Assembly (NCBI RefSeq): GCF_002288925.2
Contig: NW_022098043.1
Location: 3,828,263 to 3,892,262 of the forward strand
Reading direction: 5' to 3'
Length of the DNA: 64,000 bases
Source: Delphinapterus leucas
Lineage: Eukaryota > Chordata > Mammalia > Artiodactyla > Monodontidae
Positions 11,021-23,800 of the stretch are shown here, in pieces. Position numbers and translations under genes: made by a program. The notes beneath the pieces are model-generated. The model made no database searches, had not been told where the DNA came from, and worked only from the letters and a program-made list of their open reading frames with translations. Within the stretch, counting starts at the first letter, position 1. Every line of letters starts with the position of its first letter.

Positions 11021-11754
11021 TGAACGAATCACTCCTGACCGCCAGCCTTGCTCAGGGAGCATCCAGAGGCAGGGTCCAAGCTGATGTGCATACAGACCTG
11101 GGGTCCAGCCCTGGTCCTGTCACTTCACCTCTCAGTCTTGTCTCTCACACGGCTGTCGTGAGGATCGAAGATAACATGTGTCTGCTCTCAACACAGCATC
11201 TGACGGTCCACACGGTGGTGAGGTTTCCTCTGGCCCAGCACCCCGGTTTCCCTGTGCCCCACCTCCCACAGGAGTGTCAGGGGAGAACGGGGTGCCCGGT
11301 GGTCTCAGCGCCTTCTTCCTCCCTTTCTACGTGCCCTCTCGGAGGCTGGACGCCTGTGAACCACTTTTCGCACCTCCCTTGGCCAGCAGGCTTCACATCG
11401 GCTTCTGCCAGTGAGATCGGATCTCACAGAACCAACCTTAGGAGCAGAGAGCCGCCGGGCCACTGGCTGCAGCTCCCTCGGCTCCAGCCTTTCCTGATTC
11501 CCTGAACCCTTGCGGGGCCTCCTTCACACCCCCAGCCCTCCCAGTGGTTTCGTGAGCCGAATATATTAAGAGATTTATTTCCTACTTGAAACAGCTGGAG
11601 TGGAAGGTATTCTTGCCTGAATCCTAACTGGATATTGAAGTTTCTGGAGTTTTTCCTGGGGCACACTTTGATGGTAGGGAAGGGCCAGAGCGTGCACTTG
11701 GGTGGCATCAGGATGGAAGCTGGTAGGACATGTCTCCTCCCCCTTTGCCATCTT

Positions 11755-11877
11755 TTTTATTTTTCGGGCCGTGTCGCGCAGCATGAGGGATCTTAGTTCC
11801 CCGACCAGGGATCGAACCCGTGCCCCCTGCAGTGGAAGTGTGGAGTCTTAACCACTGGACTGCCAGAGAAGTGCCCG
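11755..11877 (-). mobile_element. tRNA-derived SINE, short type
   Basis: On the minus strand: 'cagtccagtggttaagactc', 'gggttcgatccctggtcggg', 'aactaagatccctcatgctg' and an A-rich tail. Flanked by the 13-base duplication cctttgccatctt at 11742-11754 and 11878-11890. Confidence 0.9.
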
Positions 11878-11984
11878 CCTTTGCCATCTTGGGTGGGGCC
11901 ACAGCCCTGTGGTGAGACTGGTCCGGCATGTCCCCCCTCCCCCAGCAGCCCTCACAGCAATTGACAGCCACAGTGGGCGGAGTT

Positions 11985-12185
11985 CTCAGCACCTCACAAG
12001 TAACAACTCATTCATTAGCTCCTCAAAACATCCCGTGTGGATGGTGCTGTTATCATCCTATTTTATACAGGAGTAAACTGAGACCCAGACTATTAAGTCA
12101 ACTGCTCTTCCGTCATTTACACGCCTAATAAGTGGCAAACCTGAGATTCAAACCCAGTCTGGCTCTAGGGGCCGTGCTCATAATC
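11985..12185 (-). repeat. MIR
   Basis: 'tatacaggagtaaactgaga' ... 'gagattcaaacccagtctgg'. In 12190-13390 I see only weak L2-like pieces near 12930-13080. Confidence 0.65.
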
Positions 12186-13389
12186 ACAGCCCTCTGCTCT
12201 CTCTTCCAGGCATCTGTGCCAGCAGCTCGGGCAGCAGATGAGACCTTGGGGCCCTGGAGGAGGCGCAGTGAAGAGACGGGTGATGAGCTGGTGCTTATTA
12301 CATGCTTGAGGATTCACCAAATGCCCTTTCTCCAGCCTCTGCTTATCATAATCATTAAGCCCTGCAGACCTCAAGCACATCGGCCCTCCCAGCACACGTG
12401 GGGAAGGGAAGGGACCTCTCTTTCTATGGGGTGGATGGGGGACAGGGCATGGGGTCCCTGGAAAAGAATAACACTCCCATCTCAGCTCTGCTTCTCAACT
12501 GCCCACATGGCCCGTCCCTCCGTGGGCCCCAGTCCCCGACTATAAGCAAAGAAGGTGGGCTGGAGGACCATTATGGCTCTTCTAGCTCTGAAAATTCTAG
12601 ACTCCTGCTTTGAAGACATTTTGAAAACCAAGATCTTTGGTCAGGGCAGAGGAGTGGACCACATGTTTTACTAAACCAGGCTGGGCTGGGCGTGCGTGGC
12701 TGCTGGCTGCGTGATGGAGACCCAGAGAGCCAAAGCCAGGTGTGCATGGGGAAGTTGACCACCGAGTGGCTTTGCCTTCAGGACTGATAACCTGCAAAGT
12801 GGATCTTTGGGCTGCAGAGACTCCAGCCTTGCCTGCCAATCTGAGGCTGCCCCTGCTCTCAGCAGGTTCTCACAGGAAGCTGGGCTGGTTGTCCCCCTTT
12901 TGATGAGCTGACTCGAGTCACTGAAGGCCACTCTGTGCCAGGTGCTATGCGGGGCACTGAGGTTCAGGTGAATCAGACCCAGCCCTGGCGTCTCAGAGCT
13001 CCCAACCTTTCTCCCCTCCTTCAAGGCCCAGCTGGAACACCGCTCTTCCAGGAATTCTCCCTGGCTTCCAGCTCTGACTTCTAATGTCCCCGTGGTGTGG
13101 TACAAACCTAGCCCACGCCCAGGAGCTTTCCAGGGCACCAGGACCCGCAAACCCTGGCCTGTGAAGAGGTCAAGACAGGTCCCGGCAGCCCTACCCCGTG
13201 CTGGGGCTCAGGAGTTGTGGTCAGAATTGTCGCTTGGCAACAAGGACTTAGGACACAGCCCACATCTGTCCTGGCTGGAAGCAAAGGCACCAGTTTGACC
13301 CAGCACCCATGTGTTGGGCTCAGAAGCTCCTAAGTAAGCGAGGACATTGTGTTGTCCAAACGTTCCAAGTAATCTGCAGAGGGGCAGGG

Positions 13390-13560
13390 TCACCTTGCGA
13401 CAGTGGAGAACACAGGGGCTCTGCATCCCAGGCCTGCCTCTTCCCAGCTGTGTGAGGCTGGCAGGTCACATAAACACTGTGGGCCTCAGTGTCATCGTCT
13501 CTAAAATGGGCTAATAACGCCTCCTAGCACAGTCACTGTGCAGCAGCTTAAACTAGTTAA
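13390..13560 (+). repeat. MIR
   Basis: 'acacaggggctctgcatccc' ... 'tcgtctctaaaatgggctaa'. 13565-13995 is unassigned. Confidence 0.6.
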
Positions 13561-13999
13561 CGGGTTCAGACGCTGCCAGCGTTCCAGAGATGTGTTCCCC
13601 TCCTTCCCGGGCCCTCTGAGGCTGGCATTCACCACCCCGACACACTGAGTCTGCTCCCAGAGGACACCTTCCCCCTCGGAGGGACACCAAAGCTCACTCT
13701 GGGCCTCCGCCCACCCCACACAAACATAGGCTGGGCAATGCTGGCTGGGGGCAAGACAGGGCCCTGATGTGATGAGACATGCCCTGCCGAGTCCTCAACT
13801 GGTCATGTCCAGAGAAGCAGCCCCAAGGGCACCCCCTAGCAGTGGGAAAGATCTATTTCCACCAGTCTGTGAAGACGGCCCCTGCCCCAGGTACCTAGCC
13901 TGGCCTGAACCCTGCCGCTCCCATCTGTGCCATGGTAGAGGCTCCCCAGAACAGGACACGCGCAGCTCGGCTTGGGTTTGCCCTTCACTCTACAGGGTA

Positions 14000-14225
14000 G
14001 GTAGTGCTGTGGAAATATACAAGCTCTGGCGTCAGGCAGACTGGGGTTCAAATCCAAGGTCCATTCCTTACTGGCTGTGAGATTTTGGTCAATTCACTTA
14101 TCCTCCTTGACCCTCAGCTGTCCCATCTTGAAAATGGTACTAGGACCACCCACCTCCTGGCATGGTTGTTAGACTAGTATCTCTGATGTTAGGTGTAAAG
14201 GACTAACAGGGCCTGGCATGTACGC
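14000..14225 (+). repeat. MIR, near full length
   Basis: 'agctctggcgtcaggcagac', 'tggggttcaaatccaaggtc', 'agggcctggcatgtacgccc'. Confidence 0.75.
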
Positions 14226-14359
14226 CCTGGGGAAAAGCTCACTCCCTGATAACAAAGAGGCCACCTCTGTACTCCGTGCACAGGGAGTGGTAGAGGGAAG
14301 AAGGCCAGGTGAAGAACAGACCCCAGACAAGCACCGAGGGCCCAGAATTCGCCCAGATT

Positions 14360-14790
14360 CACTCTCCGGGCTTGTCAGAAAGTCCTTGGAGAGATTTAAT
14401 TGGGATGGGCTCTCCCCCTGGGAGAGGAGAGCCCAACATCCACCCAGTGAAGCTGAAGGTCACATCAAATCTGAAAGGCGACTTTGTTCTCTGCAGCTTC
14501 ATCCGTTATGCATGAAAGAGCAGATGGCGAGTGCTCAGGATTCATAATTTGAGACATCCGGAGACTAAAGGCATTGGCCAAATTTAAACCGAAAGACGGA
14601 CTTGTTGAGTGTCTTCTCAGATTATGGGAGAAGAAGAAAGGAGAGAATTTCTTAGTCATCTACCATCCACTCAGAATTCACAGCCAGTCTGCCCGACGGC
14701 TGATATCAGAGGTCTCCGCCCCTGGGTTCCGGGTATTTTTATGACCACTATTTGAAAGGGACAAAGAGATAAATGTCTGAGAAGACCCCC
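14360..14790. other. Single-copy block with a perfect 10-base hairpin
   Basis: No repeat recognised. Inverted arms tgggctctcc at 14406-14415 and ggagagccca at 14426-14435 enclose a 10-base loop. Codon structure is absent. 14790-15160 also holds nothing I can name. Confidence 0.5.
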
Positions 14791-15159
14791 ACTGGAGCTT
14801 GAAGAGAGCGGCCTTTCTGCGCAGCTCTACAGGAGGCCACAGGCAGCATGACTGCAGACGTGGCTCCCGGGGGATCAGGACGTGGCAGAGTCAAGGGCCA
14901 CAGAGATCGGAGTCTGGGCTGTGGTCTGTCAAGCCTTGGCATCAGCACCTGCAGCCTCGGTGCCTGCAGCAGGAAAGGGAGCTAGCACCACGGGGCTCAA
15001 CAGGAGCGCCGCGATGAGCTGGATTTGAGAGCCTGGCACGGCCCTGGGCACAGATGAAGAGCTCAGTTAACAGTAGCCCCCGTTATTATCAATTTTACTT
15101 TGACTTCCTTAAATGTATTTGGTCCCAATTGCCTTTTGCTCTGAGATAAGCTTTGAGCC

Positions 15160-15345
15160 ATCTAAGTACATCACCAACAATATGATAATTGTCACCCGAA
15201 TCTCACAAAACCCAGGGAGGCAGAAAGGGTGGTGATTGTTGTACCCTTTTCCCAGATGGGGAAACTGAGGCTCAAGGAAAGAAGTGACTGATCCAGTGTC
15301 ACAGTCCCAGGTGGCAGAGCCAGAGCTAGACCTTGGGTCTCCCAA
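15160..15345 (-). repeat. MIR
   Basis: 'gatggggaaactgaggctca' ... 'cagtgtcacagtcccaggtg'. 15350-15865 shows an L2-like tail near 15455-15515 and then the end of LDLRAP1. Confidence 0.7.
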
Positions 15346-15865
15346 GTCACGAAAACACACTTTCCTTCATCCCCCACCCTAGTCCCCAATCACACCCAAG
15401 CCACACGTTCTGAGTCCACGTGGACAGGGAGGGTGTCTGGACTGCTGTCCCCAGCACTGAATCCCAGGCCTGGTTTGTGTTTAGCACAAAGTCTGTCAAA
15501 TGAATAAACGTCATGGACTCATTTGAGAATGTGACGGAAATGAGAGACACCATCCCCAAGAAAAATGTATGTGTGGCCACACGCATAATGTACATTTCAA
15601 GGGGTCACAGACCCTGGTTAGGAGGCCTTGACCTAGGTTTTCAGAGGCCTCTCCAGTGCTGAGCTCACTAAGCTATCCAGAGATGACCTCATCGCACAAC
15701 CCATCTGCCTGGTGGAAAGGGGGCCCTCGGGCTTCATCTAGGGGATCACAGACCATTATCCCCCATGTCTGGGTCTGTGGCCACCACTGCTCCAACCACC
15801 CAGGGCAGGGGCTGCCCAAGGCCACGCTCCTACGTGGCTACCACGACACTCCATGCAAGTGCTCT

Positions 15866-17754
15866 TTGTATTTCAAAAAGAGAACATTTATTACTTATTT
15901 TTTTCCTCATTAGAACTTCCTTTACAGCAATACAAAGTAAAGCACAACAAAACTTATCTGTAGACACAAGGGGAGCACACTGACCACTGTTGGCCAGAGA
16001 CCAGATGAAGGCCCCATGGAGACTCACACAAACACAGCACAGCCTTTCTCAGGTCTCCTGGACCCTTGTGCCAAGGGTGGCCTGTGTCAGGCCCAAGCCC
16101 TGCTGCCTCACGACAAATACAGGGGCTGATACCAAGGAGATCTGGGGTGGGCAGCGGGGGTGCAGGAGCTGGGCCAGGGAACGGAAGTTATCTTTACACT
16201 TTGATAAAGGCAATCCCACCCCACCTCTCACCCAGGCACTCCTGTCTCTGTGTTTTGATTCAGATGCTTAGTTAGATAAGTAGATTCTAAGAAACGGTGT
16301 GTTTCCTGGGCTGGTGAAACCTGCTCCAACTATCACCAGAGACTTAAGCTTGGTAAAGCCAGGCCTGGGAGGCACCTGAGGACGAAGAACGTGCTGGCGG
16401 CTTTGCTGGGAGCCCCATGGGGGTGATAGGAGAGGAGGGGAGACTCTGAAGACAGGCTGCTGCTGGTACGTCCCCGACCTGGGGTCGGAGCATCAGGAAG
16501 GAACAGCGTGATGCTTACGAAGTTTGGTTCTGTTTCACCCTCTAAATTAGCAGACTTCAAACACTTCCATTTTCACAGAAATCAACAGCGAGACAGCTAG
16601 CAGGGCACACAGGCTCATGCCAGTTATGTGAGTAAAGGCACCAGATGGTTTGTTATGAAACACATTTTGGTCAGAAAATAGCTGGGGCTTTTTGGTTCCT
16701 GGGAGGACAACAAAGCTAGAAGAAAGGAGGTGTGAGTTGAGAGGTGTGGGTGAGAAGGCAGCTGTGGCACCAGATCTGGGTTCTACTCTTGACTCTGCCC
16801 CTTCCACGCGTGCGGTCTCAGTTTCCTCATCTAGAAACTGGCAACCAAACATTCGCAAACAAATCTAGGTGTTAGGTTTCACGCACTATCTCAGGAAGTA
16901 CGGGGAGGTGGGGCTCAGACCAAATAGCGGCGCGGGAAACCTTCATCCACGTGGAGGGGGAAGGGCGGGACGGGAGCTCTGCAGGAGGCGGTCACACAGA
17001 TGACCCCACGGCCGCAGGCAGACTCTGGGAGTCCAGGGCAGCCACTTACACCGGTTCCAAGCACTGCCGGGGACTTTGGGCCTCGTCTCTCGGAAGAAGG
17101 GCAGAAAGAAAGCTCTACGCAACGAAGCACCATCGAGGAGCTGGGGGCCACACCTGCTGTGTGTGCTTTAAAGTGCCTGCCACGTGTTGTCTTTGGTCAG
17201 GGTCTGCCCCTCTGTCTCTGAGAGCCCCCAGGGCCAGGAGCCCAAGCCCCGGCCCGCTGGGCCCCCCACGGAAGGCGGGCTGGATGTCACAGTCTCCTCC
17301 CGCGGCTGTGTTGCCCTCCTGTGCTCAAAGGATGACAGAAATGAACGATCCGACTACTTTCAGTAAGGAGCAAGGGCACCTCCAGGGAAATCTGGGCCCT
17401 TGAAGAGAAGGGACAAGAAATGCTTTGGCCACCATCCTGACACCCACAGTGGAGCAGAGCTCGCTCAAGAGAGGGCAGAAAGCTGGTTATAACACTGCGC
17501 TCGTGCCTGATGCAAAACCAGCTTCTGAGTTGAACCAGGAGTCACTGAATAAATATTCAAGGCATCTTTCAGTTCTCAGAGAAAGAAAGGGGTTAAAAAA
17601 GAATCTCTCCTTCCCTCTGCTTGACTGGTTGCAGCTCTGATCTGCAGACTGACAGCGCTGCCGACTGAAGGACACTGGCTGGGGGTCCTGGAGCTGGCCC
17701 CCGCCCCCGACATGGGTGGCTTTGGTTTGTCACGTGTCCTGCCAGCCCCAGGCC
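15866..17754 (-). other. LDLRAP1: LDLRAP1 3' untranslated region
   Basis: About 1.89 kb between the stop codon and a canonical poly(A) signal, close to the roughly 2 kb 3' UTR I recall for human LDLRAP1. No intron is evident. A MIR-like stretch near 16755-16860 lies inside it. The end is inferred from the signal; cDNA reads would settle it. Confidence 0.75.
15887..15892 (-). terminator. LDLRAP1: Poly(A) signal AATAAA of LDLRAP1
   Basis: TTTATT on the plus strand reads AATAAA on the gene strand, inside the sequence AAATAAGTAATAAATGTTCT. Cleavage is expected some 15-25 bases further, near 15866. Confidence 0.75.
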
Positions 17755-17899
17755 TCAGAAGTTGAAGAGGTCATCTGGCTCGGCGCCACCGCTGTCAGGC
17801 TTGTCCCAGTCGACGGGCGAGAGGCACTGGGCGTAATGAATGTCCTGTGCTGTCAGTCCAGTGTCCAGGACCTGAGGGTTCGTCCGAGATTGGGCAAGC
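17755..17899 (-). CDS. LDLRAP1: LDLRAP1 exon 9 (coding part) and stop
   Basis: The acceptor is ...CTGCCTTCCAG at 17901-17900; stop TGA is at 17757-17755. It encodes LAQSRTNPQVLDTGLTAQDI, then HYAQCLSPVDWDKPDSGGAE and PDDLFNF. Together with exon 8 it forms DEAFSRLAQSR, matching the [DE]-x-F-x-x-[FL]-x-x-x-R signature known to bind the beta2-adaptin appendage platform. Human ends DDLFSF as I recall; here it ends DDLFNF. Confidence 0.96.
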
Positions 17900-20800
17900 C
17901 TGGAAGGCAGAGCTGCGTGAGCTGGGGGCCCAGGCAAGGGGCTGGCGGGGCCCCGAGGAGCCGGTCCAGCCTGGCCAGCACCAGGGTCAGAAGTGAGAGG
18001 ACGTGGGTGGGAAAACGGCAGGACACATGGCCAAAGAAGCAAGACCCGGATGTCAGTAGAGGTGGCGCCTCTAACCAGAGAGCCTACCCTTGAGGGTCAA
18101 GGGGCTCAGAAAACTGTGGGGCAGGCAGTGGCGTTCCCACCACGGAGAGGCTGGGGCACCCACACCATCCACAGCTCCATCAGGAAAGAGGAGAAGGGGC
18201 AGCGCTGCCAGCGCCGAGAGGGGCATGCGTGGGAGAGAGCCTGGGGCAACCATGGAAGACCACTGGCTTTAACTATGTTCAACACAGTGCTGTTCACAAA
18301 GTAAATTCAAAAAGGGGCACAACTGAACGTACCAAGAATAGGGAGAGTTAAATAAATTACGGCCCATGTCCTTAAAAGAACATGAGGCAGTCAGTGAATG
18401 AGGTGTTTACAAGGAGTTTTTAACAGCCTGGAGAAATGCTCCTGATACACCAGCAGTAAGTGAAAATCAGGATCCCCAAATGCAAATATGATGAGCTGAT
18501 GAATGCAAAAAAAATGTATATGTATAGGATTAGCGTGAATTAAGCCCCAAAGTCAGGGCTGTGGGATTATGGGATGGTGTTATTTCCTGTTTAACGCTTT
18601 GCTGATTTTCCAAGTTGTTCATTAAGGGCACAAGACACTTTAGTAATCTGGAAAAAGTGAATGAAAGATTTCCTTCAATCAAGGGGGTTGTAGTCAGCCA
18701 GAGAAGCTGGGAAGATGGTAAAAAGAATCATGAAGGGGCCACACACGCCACTCCCCCGACCTGGGCTGCACCGAGAGGTTTCCACTGGTTCTGGCAGGAA
18801 GGGGATGGGGAAGCGGGGGAGGGCTGTAGGGGGCTTCTGAGGGTCCCAAGGGAGAAAGGAAGGCCTGGCCGACCAGGGCCCAGTGCTCGGAAGCCTGAGC
18901 TGCCTGGGCCTCTCCTCAGCCAGCCTTCTTGGTGGCGTGTCCCCAAGCTGAAGGCAGCCATGGACAGAGATGGCCCCTGGGAAAAGGGGAAATGCCACCA
19001 GCCTCTGGTTAGACCAAATATCTCCTAATGGGACTCACATCCCTCCTCTACGTAATGCTCCATGGGCTTAATTAAACACTGCCTTTGGGCTTCCCTGGTG
19101 GCGCAGTGGTTGAGAGTCCGCCTGCCGATGCAGGGGACATGGGTTCGTGCCCCGGTCCGGGAAGATACCACGTGCCGCAGAGCGGCTGGGCCCATGAGCC
19201 ATGGCCGCTGAGCCTGCGTATCCGGAGCCTGTGCTCCGCAACGGGAGAGGCCACAACAGTGAGAGGCCCGCGTACTGCAAAAAAAAAAACAAAAACACTG
19301 CCTTCTCCCTGCCCCTTTCCGTAAATGCAAAACCTCTGGAAGGAACAAAGCCTGCAAAAAAGCCCATTTCTGAAGGCTACACCAGGTGTAGGAAGAGGAA
19401 GCCAACCTGAGCTGTAGTGTGTTCAGTTCAGCTCAACCTGTGGTAGAGCGGTCACCAGGAATAGCTTTTGATTCAACAGCAAGAACTTTCTGGCAGACCT
19501 AGCCAGATAGTGAGCTCCCCACCCCTGGAGGTATCTGAGTTGAGATTTTTGCTCTGGGGAAGGTCAGAGTTCACATTCTCAGACATGGCAAAGGGCCCTG
19601 GAGACCAACCCCCAAGTGCCAGGCCTCCTCCCCCAGCACCAGGAGCCCACCTAACGTTACCTTGAAAATGCTTCATCCAGGCCATCATCCAGCTCCTTGG
19701 GGAAAACAAAGCAGGAGATAAGAACCCTCAGAGGGGGAGCCCGTGCTCACAGCCGGGGCTTGTCCCAGCCCTGGGTAAGCTATAGGGACGTGGCACACAA
19801 GCGTAGGAGTCTGGTGGGCGCCTAGAGGAACAGGCACAGGCAGGCCTTCCACCTGGCTACTGCCACCAGCATCTCAGCACAGGGACCCAAACCTGGGATG
19901 TGGGACAGGAGAAAGGGCACCTAGGTGCCTAAAGACCTGGGGGTTCAATTCCCAGCTCTGCCACGACTCAGCAACACCTTAGGCAAGTCACTGCTCCTCT
20001 TTAAGACTCAGCTTTTCCTTCCACAAAATGAGGGGGTTGGACCAGACGACCTCTACAGCTTTCAAATTCCAAGAGGGAGGATGCGAAGAAGGTTTTCTTG
20101 CTTTCACCCACTTTCAGAAGCTGAGCCCAAATTCCAAGCTCACAAGGGATAGCTGATGGCAGGAATGCCACAGCCTAGGTGGGAAAACAATGGGCAAGGC
20201 TCCCTCCACAGCCTCCGGGAGGACGGGCAGGTGGCAAGGCTGGTTCCCAGACTGCAGAGAAAAGGCTCGCAGTGCCTGCTTGGGGGACACTGGGTGGCCC
20301 CCAACAGGCAATGGGATTTGATAGGTTTTCAAGTCCACCAATGTTCCAGATTTTTAAAATTAAAGAGACGTGCATAGCACAGGGAGATCAGCTCGATGCT
20401 TTGTGACAACCTAGAGCGGTGGGATAGGGAGGGTGGGAGGGAGGCTCAAGAGGGAGGGGATATGGGGATATATGTATACATGTGGCTGATTCACTTTGTT
20501 GTACAGCAGAAACTAAAACAACAGTGTAAAGCAATTATACTCTAATATAGATTAAAAAAAAGATTTTTCAAAAATGTAAAAAAAAAAAAAGAGAGAGACA
20601 TGACAAGTAAAGTAACATGTCATTCGGCAATAGATCCTGGACTAGAAAAAGGACATTGGAGGGACAAGTGGAGAAATGTGAATCAGGTCTGTAGATTATA
20701 TAAGTGTTGCATAAATGTTAACAATTTTGATCTTTGTAACGTGGTTATGTAAGATGTTAACAATTGAGGAATCTGTATGAAGAGGAACAGGAATTCTTTG

Positions 20801-23800
20801 TACCATTTCTGTAATTTTTTATCAGTCTGAAATTATTTCCAAATGAAAAAAATTTCTAATTTTTTAAATTGAAAAATTATGTTCCTCTGGGAGATTCTGC
20901 AGGCAGAGGTCATCATCATCACTGAAGAAGTGAAAAAGCGGAGACAGAGAGAGGTCAGAGTGCTTGCCCCGGGTCACAGAGTGAGTCAAGGGCCAGGCTG
21001 CCTGCCTGAGTCTCAGGCTCCTCGTTCAGGGGGCCGAGGGGGAGAGGCTTCAGGAGCGAAGTGCCCATGCCGAGAACAAGGGGGCCTTTGGTTGGTCCTG
21101 CAGTGGGCAGAGCCATGGATGCTCAGGCCAAGAGGCCAGGCATTGTGAGGAGACAGCTGTGCCGGGAGCCAAGGCTGTTGGGGACGCAGCCCTAGGTTCA
21201 AAGGGGACATTATTCATCCCCTACCCTGAGTCTGGCTGCTAGGCTGGGTCAGGCCCTCCTGGAGGCCTGCAAGTCACGGGCTCCAGGGTCTGCACCTTGG
21301 AGCTGCCTTAGGCCTCATCCAGGGATCAGGCCAAGGCTCACTGGATCCTGGGGGGTCCCCAGGCCACACGACCACTCACCCAGACAACGCTGCTGCTGTT
21401 TAAGGCTTGAGGTCGCGGTGCCTCGTCTACGTTAGCGGTGTTAGCGCTGACCGTGGACAGCGGGGCCTTGGCTGTCTCTTCCAGGTCCAGCAGGTTCCCA
21501 GTGGCGACCACTATGAGGGGTCAGGTGTGTCAGGAGGAGAGGAGGTTCCTGTCTCCCAGCCCCATCCTGGAGCCTCCTGGGCTACCCTGGTCCCAACTCC
21601 CTCCTTGGGCATGGCCTTTCCAGCCCTATCACCCAGACCACCCAGAGCCGCACCCTTGCACCTCCTGAAGCAGCTGGACGGCTGCCCACAGGGTGGGAAG
21701 CTCTCTCCCACTCATGGTTTAGGCTGAAACCCATATTCACAACAGGTATTAAGTTTTTTAAGAGATCACACAACAAGATGTAAAGTGTATAGGGAGAGAT
21801 GTATACACAGATTTATATACCTGTATAGGGACATATCTGGAGGAACATGCACCAAAACAAGTAATTTTTCCCCTTTGCCTGCATTTGCTAATTTCTCTAT
21901 AATAAACAAGCATTATGTATTTAACACCAAAACAAAGATAAAAACCCCGGAGTTTACCCCAGCCCAGGAGGGAGGGGGGCCCTCTGGATGAAGGGTCCCA
22001 TGCCATGCAGCCCCTCCCCCGCCCAAGACTCACGGCTCTTCAGCGAAGGGGTGCTGTCTCGGCGGCCCCCCCCCCAGGATGTCCCCTCCGTCTTGGCTGC
22101 TTTTCTCCCTCTTCTCCTTCTCTGTGGGACCAAGGCACAGCGCGTTGGAGCCCCCGACCCCAGCACTCCATCCCTAGCCATCACTGGGCAGGGGTAGGCT
22201 GTGGCCAATCTCAGGGGGCAGGTGTTAGGTCTCCAGAATGGAGAAAAGAAACTCTGCATATTTCACTTAATCCTCACAAGGACCCTGGGGGAGGGAGACA
22301 ACTGCTCCCAGTTCTTCAGATGGGGAAACTGAGACTCGGAGGTGAAGGGGCCTGTGCAAAGCCACAAACCAGATAGGCGATGAAGCTGACGATCAGTCCA
22401 GGCCTGACTCCAGAGCCTTTACCGTCCTCCCCGCCCCTACTGCTCTGCTGGTCTTCTTCAACGCCCCTGTACACCCCACCCACCATGTCCACAAACAAGA
22501 CTCACCTTCCTTGGATACCTGCCAAAACTCAAAAGCGACTTTGAAGGCCTGGGCTACTGTGAGGGTGACAGCCTGGGCCTGAAAAACAGGAAGTGGGGTC
22601 GGGGGAGGGGTACAGTGTTAGGCAGGTAAACGCAAGTCTCAACTGGAGGCCCAGGGACTCCAGGCCAGGTCCACCCTGGCTGTCCCAGGCTCTGGAATGC
22701 CTGATTGGCAGAGGCAGAGTCCTGGCCCCTCCCACATCACCAAAGCTGATGTAATGAGGCCACACCTTCCCCAGGCAGCTGGGTCCCATCTTCACTACGT
22801 GGAGCCCAGCCAAGATTCCCACGGGTACTCCAATCCCCACCTTGGCAATGGCTATTCACCTCTACTTTTTCCTTCGCCTTGGAGTTCCCCTAAATGCAAT
22901 TAACTGTGAGGCTTATTTCCTCCGAGAAGTCCTCTCTAATTACCTGAGGACTGCACACAGTAACTTAGTCCTTAAAATGAGAGAACAGAAAAGCCAGAGT
23001 TGGAAAGGGCCCCGCCACTGCCTGAATGAGCCACAGCTGGAGAGGCAAAGGTTAGACTCTGGTTACTACTATGCTGGGTCAGAGGGGCTTATAACTGAAT
23101 GCCAGAAAGGCAGTAGGAGGCTTCTACATTTCCTGGCAGGAGCAATATGTCAATGAGGGCCCAGGGCAGAAGACTAAAACCATCCAGTGCCATAACCCAC
23201 CTGTAAAGAACCTGGGGGACTCCCATCTACTCCTTCAAACCCAACTCAAATGTCACCACCTCTCTCACGTCACGTCATGTCGCGTCACAGGCACTGGGCT
23301 TCCACAGCCCTGCCTACCTCTCTCTGGTGTCACGCATATGAAAGTGTCACCAGCTCACATGCCTGTGTCACCCCACCTGGGTGCTCCCTGAAGGCAAGCA
23401 TCGACTCTGAACACCCCTGATTCCCAGAGCCCTCCAGGGGTGTCTAGGATGGCGGCTGAATTGCATTTGCCCAGGGGCAGGTCTCCTGAGGCCTTACACT
23501 CCAGCCAGGACCTACCCTTAGCCCACCTTCAACTCAGCCCTTTCCTCTCTGATTCCAGTTCAGGGTTAATCAGCTCAGCTTCTGGGAGTGGAAGTCCCAG
23601 AGCTCGCAACTGTAGCCGGAAGCGACATGTAGCGTCCTCTGCAAGCTCGGCCTGGGGAAGAAAGCCGCCAGACTCTTTGAAGTGTATGACACGTTCAGGC
23701 CTAACCCGCCTCGGCCCCACTCCCTTCGCCTCCGCCAGACAACTCAATTTAATTGAGAAATGAATCTGTGGCTACTGCCTTTAAAATTTTTTTAAAATTT

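Noticed and set aside
10876..11505. Plus-strand open frame of 209 codons
   Set aside because: It covers the L2 3' end and low-complexity DNA; composition is not protein-like and no family is recognised.
1..15860. Exons of MAN1C1, the expected downstream neighbour
   Set aside because: No mannosidase-like peptide found in either strand; the human gap is also larger than this flank.
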